A stretch of DNA of 23,537 nucleotides from a virus: positions 1 through 23,537 of IMG/VR virus record IMGVR_UViG_3300022538_000051; one strand, written 5' to 3'. Of the stretch, positions 21,784 through 23,537 are shown piece after piece. A program made the position numbers and the translations under genes. The notes under the pieces are model-generated. The model was not told the origin of the DNA. It did not search any database and saw only the letters and a program-made list of their open reading frames with translations. The first letter of the stretch is position 1; the number at the start of each line of letters is the position of its first letter.

Positions 21784-21969
21784 ATGAACAAAAGGGAAAT
21801 GGATGCCCACAGCGTAAACTGTTATGATTGTGGCGAATTGGTGGATGAGAGGGATTGCGTTAATGGCGATGAATACACGCACGATGGCGGGAGTTTATGC
21901 CCACATTGTCTTGCAGCTAGGAAAGCAAGAGAGGTATTAAACCGAATTAGCCAACCCCTAACCTTATAG
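21784..21969 (+). CDS. Small zinc-ribbon protein, 61 aa
   Basis: Preceded by AAGGAGGTGATGAAA; the ATG at 21784 has the better spacing, with in-frame GTG (21775) and ATG (21778) as alternatives. It carries CYDCGELVDERDC and then GGSLCPHCLAARKA: two CxxC knuckles about 26 residues apart form a complete zinc ribbon like those in many phage early proteins. The remainder is a short helix. It may bind nucleic acid or a host protein. Confidence 0.8.
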   Translation: MNKREMDAHSVNCYDCGELVDERDCVNGDEYTHDGGSLCPHCLAARKAREVLNRISQPLTL

Positions 21970-21999
21970 AGAAAGGAGAGACAAAATAGGAAGTACTTA

Positions 22000-22062
22000 T
22001 TGATAGCAGTAATATGAAGTATAATTATCGCAGGATGCTTTATTTATGTAAGAAAACATTAA
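22000..22062 (+). pseudogene. Broken copy of a mini membrane peptide gene
   Basis: Frame from TTG 22000: LIAVI, TGA at 22015-22017, then SIIIAGCFIYVRKH and TAA at 22060. After the TGA it matches the intact peptide at 22248 (SIIIGCFVYVRRH) nearly residue for residue, and both are followed within 1-2 bases by AGGAGGAGAAA and the next gene's ATG. It therefore looks like a duplicated unit that decayed. TGA is a true stop elsewhere in this genome, so recoding is unlikely. Confidence 0.55.
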
Positions 22063-22073
22063 AGGAGGAGAAA

Positions 22074-22247
22074 ATGTTAAATGTAGAGAATTTAGATGTT
22101 AAATCTTTGTTAAGCAGAATTGGGGATGAATTTGACCTCAATACACCAGCAGAACACCCAGATAGGCATAAAATTCATCACCATATTATGCGGTTACAAG
22201 AGTATGCCCTTCGTTATGGGTTAATCAATGATTGGATAAGAAAATAA
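22074..22247 (+). CDS. Small hypothetical protein, 57 aa
   Basis: The ATG at 22074 follows AAAGGAGGAGAAA at ideal spacing; an in-frame ATG at 22014 lies in the decayed peptide copy. The 57-residue helical protein starts MLNVENLDVKSLLSRIGDEF and contains a His-rich turn (HPDRHKIHHHIM) that could hold metal. Its TAA abuts the ATG of the membrane mini-gene. No family is recognised. Confidence 0.75.
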   Translation: MLNVENLDVKSLLSRIGDEFDLNTPAEHPDRHKIHHHIMRLQEYALRYGLINDWIRK

Positions 22248-22316
22248 ATGATTGCAGCAGCAATTATATTAGGATCAATTATTATAGGGTGTTTCGTTTA
22301 TGTAAGGAGACACTAA
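22248..22316 (+). CDS. Mini membrane peptide, 22 aa
   Basis: ATG directly after the stop of the 57-residue gene (TAAATG). It encodes MIAAAIILGSIIIGC, then FVYVRRH: one hydrophobic helix of 18-19 residues with a basic C-terminus, which predicts N-out insertion in the membrane. Its stop is followed by GGAGGAGAA and the next ATG. The parallel decayed copy 186 bases upstream supports a real coding unit, perhaps an inhibitor or lysis regulator. The role is unknown. Confidence 0.5.
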   Translation: MIAAAIILGSIIIGCFVYVRRH

Positions 22317-22325
22317 GGAGGAGAA

Positions 22326-22637
22326 ATGAAGAACATTAGAACCGAAGGCTTAGAATGGAGGGATAAGGTAAACGGCAATTCCTACTTTTCGGCAAGGGCT
22401 TATGTGGATGGAGAACTTGTGGCAGTTCTACCCTTCCAGTATGGCTACGGAGACCACTATGTTGATGTTGCCTGGCAAGTAATCACCAAAAGACTAGGGC
22501 TTGATGTCGAGCATTATCAGAACGGTGGCATGGAACGGATGTGGCAATGGTGCCAAGAGCGCAACATTGACTATTCATCCATAAAGCACACTGCCTTAAA
22601 GCGTGAGGTCGTCAAGTTTGGTACGGAGGTGAAATGA
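22326..22637 (+). CDS. Conserved small phage protein, 103 aa
   Basis: AAGGAGGAGAA before the ATG. It begins MKNIRTEGLEWRDKVNGNSY and continues with YVDGELVAVLPFQYGYGDHY. This beta-hairpin segment with P-F-Q-Y-G-Y-G-D recurs in small phage proteins of unknown role. A helical C-terminal half follows (VITKRLGLDVEHY, then WQWCQERNIDYSS). The stop overlaps the next start as ATGA, coupling it to the TKGEW-family paralogue. Confidence 0.8.
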   Translation: MKNIRTEGLEWRDKVNGNSYFSARAYVDGELVAVLPFQYGYGDHYVDVAWQVITKRLGLDVEHYQNGGMERMWQWCQERNIDYSSIKHTALKREVVKFGTEVK

Positions 22638-22918
22638 ATTATACAAAGGGAGAGTGGACAATATTTGGGAATATGAGTGGTTTGAGAGAATTTCCCGAAG
22701 GTCATATACAAATTGTTGGTGATGGGCAGCGAGATAACATAGCGATTATACCAAGACGCTGGAATAACCCTGAAGCCAACGCCAATCTCATAGCAGCAGC
22801 ACCAGATATGTATGGGGCGTTGAAGGAAGCATTCGAGAAAAGCCACAATCCAGAGGTCGAGATAATCCTAATGAAAGCCCTATCCAAAGCCGAAGGAAAG
22901 GAGGTGAAAGCCGAGTAA
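22634..22918 (+). CDS. TKGEW/LIAAxPDMY phage family protein, second paralogue, 94 aa
   Basis: Starts MNYTKGEWTIFG, contains NNPEANANLIAAAPDMYGAL and ends LMKALSKAEGKEVKAE. It shares the signature and the flanking K-G-E-W and ALxKAxGK ends with the gene at 20755, but lacks that gene's CxxC insert. It begins within ATGA of the preceding stop and is followed 20 bases later by a terminator, closing the second block of the early array. Function unknown. Confidence 0.85.
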   Translation: MNYTKGEWTIFGNMSGLREFPEGHIQIVGDGQRDNIAIIPRRWNNPEANANLIAAAPDMYGALKEAFEKSHNPEVEIILMKALSKAEGKEVKAE

Positions 22919-22938
22919 ATTAAATTCCTATCAAACGG

Positions 22939-22957
22939 GGGAGCTTCGGCTCCCTTT
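22939..22957 (+). terminator. UUCG-loop intrinsic terminator
   Basis: GGGAGC (22939-22944), TTCG loop, GCTCCC (22949-22954), followed by TTTCCCC. A short GC-rich stem with an extra-stable tetraloop right after the 22634-22918 gene. The T run is short, so termination may be partial. Confidence 0.8.
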
Positions 22958-23045
22958 CCCCTAAAATCTAATTATGGATAATTACAACGAAAATCTACTT
23001 AATAAAGTATTTCTTATTCGAGAAAGACTTTTCAGGAGGAGTAAA

Positions 23046-23369
23046 ATGGGAAAATTTGGATGGAGCTTACCACCTGGATGCACAATGAATGATATTGAGA
23101 GAGCCTATGGAGACCAGCCAACTATGCTCGAAATTTATGAGATGCAAGAAGGGGGGAATCTAGATGAGGAACAACAAAAGATATTCAATCAACTAGTTGA
23201 AATTGATTGTGCAAATGACCTCATGGAAAAGATACTGAACTGGGCTTATGGAACTGGCTACAAGGCGCACCAGGGAGATGAAGAGGAATATCAATATTAC
23301 CGTAGCGAACAACGCCAAGGGCGATTGCCTAAAATTCGTGACTATTTCAAGAAGCTACGCAGGGGATAG
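23046..23369 (+). CDS. Conserved phage protein (WSLPPGCT type), 107 aa
   Basis: The start is placed at the ATG at 23046, 6 bases after AGGAGG; an in-frame ATG at 22974 lacks a ribosome site and would encode RRS over the AGGAGG. It begins MGKFGWSLPPGCTMNDIERA, an N-terminus found in many small phage proteins of unknown role. An acidic helical middle (LDEEQQKIFNQLVEIDCAND) and a basic tail (DYFKKLRRG) follow. The gene converges with the minus-strand membrane gene at the right edge. Confidence 0.8.
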   Translation: MGKFGWSLPPGCTMNDIERAYGDQPTMLEIYEMQEGGNLDEEQQKIFNQLVEIDCANDLMEKILNWAYGTGYKAHQGDEEEYQYYRSEQRQGRLPKIRDYFKKLRRG

Positions 23370-23371
23370 GG

Positions 23372-23537
23372 TTATCCAAATACCTGACCAAAAGCCCATA
23401 ATCCTATAATCACAGCCAGGAGTGCCAATATAAACTTAGTCATAACACCTTGCCAATACTGAGCCGTAAATAAATGATTAAATACAGCATCCCAAATCAT
23501 TGAAATCTGCTCCTCTAAACTTTCAGGCTTCTTTGGT
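23372..23537 (-). CDS. Membrane protein, C-terminal part (partial)
   Basis: An open frame enters from the right edge and stops at TAA 23372-23374, leaving 54 residues. It reads PKKPESLEEQISMIWDAV, then a linker, KFILALLAVIIGLWAFGQVF and G: a charged soluble part and one terminal transmembrane helix. Phage holins and superinfection or lysis accessory proteins can look like this, but the start is missing. It opposes the rightward array and could be the first visible gene of another minus-strand unit. Confidence 0.65.
   Translation of the reverse strand, partial: PKKPESLEEQISMIWDAVFNHLFTAQYWQGVMTKFILALLAVIIGLWAFGQVFG

Noticed and set aside
22000-22062. TGA recoded as Trp or Gly
   Set aside because: Reading through TGA would give a neat membrane peptide, but TGA is a normal stop at ATGA gene overlaps (1149, 4391, 16238), so the standard code applies and decay is simpler.
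1-23537. CRISPR arrays, insertion sequences, integrase, attachment sites, rRNA or tRNA genes
   Set aside because: I saw no regularly spaced repeats, transposase motifs or RNA gene signatures when reading both strands. The absence of integrase is only within this window.

Overview
This window looks like part of a tailed double-stranded DNA phage or prophage genome of a bacterium. The core is a leftward (minus-strand) virion operon: small terminase, large terminase, portal, four small genes of unknown role, a 1753-residue protein, a scaffold-like protein, an HK97-type major capsid protein and a downstream head-structural protein. Genes are tightly packed with ATGA or TAATG junctions and mostly strong AGGAGG-type ribosome sites. 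TGA serves as a normal stop. The host cannot be named from the sequence. No integrase, replication gene, lysis gene or recognisable tail-tube or tape-measure gene lies inside the window, so lifestyle and tail type are open.

Left part (1-3340), mixed orientation. At the edge is the N-terminal part of a fibre-type protein (1-385, minus), then a small structural-looking protein, an unknown protein and a 44-residue zinc-ribbon protein. Two plus-strand moron-like inserts (1292-1825 and 3122-3339) carry their own near-consensus promoters and run against the late operon. The second appears to be leaderless. Between them are a LAGLIDADG homing endonuclease and a Rossmann-like protein whose best start is an ATT codon inside the endonuclease gene.

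Centre (3336-6680). A four-gene overlapping cassette directly follows the head genes: a CMP-nonulosonate (sialic acid) cytidylyltransferase, a NeuB-type nonulosonate synthase lacking the usual C-terminal SAF domain, a TylF-type O-methyltransferase and a polysaccharide pyruvyl-transferase family protein. Together they could make and tailor an activated sialic-acid-like sugar, either to decorate the virion or to alter the host surface. A structured leader precedes the cassette.

Centre-right (6690-20068). This is the packaging and head module, transcribed leftward. A 59-residue cysteine-bearing gene sits between the terminase subunits and moves the large-terminase start to 19307. A 22-bp direct repeat brackets a small CxxC gene at 15404-15745, suggesting insertion by duplication of a gene junction. 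The start of the small terminase lies in a 120-bp stretch with only 15 G/C bases.

Right part (20100-23537). A rightward array of small, probably early genes starts from a TTGACA promoter at 20146 and is punctuated by two UUCG-loop terminators. It holds two paralogues of the TKGEW/LIAAxPDMY phage family, a duplicated mini-membrane-peptide unit (one copy broken by TGA) and one minus-strand small basic protein. A partial minus-strand membrane protein enters from the right edge.
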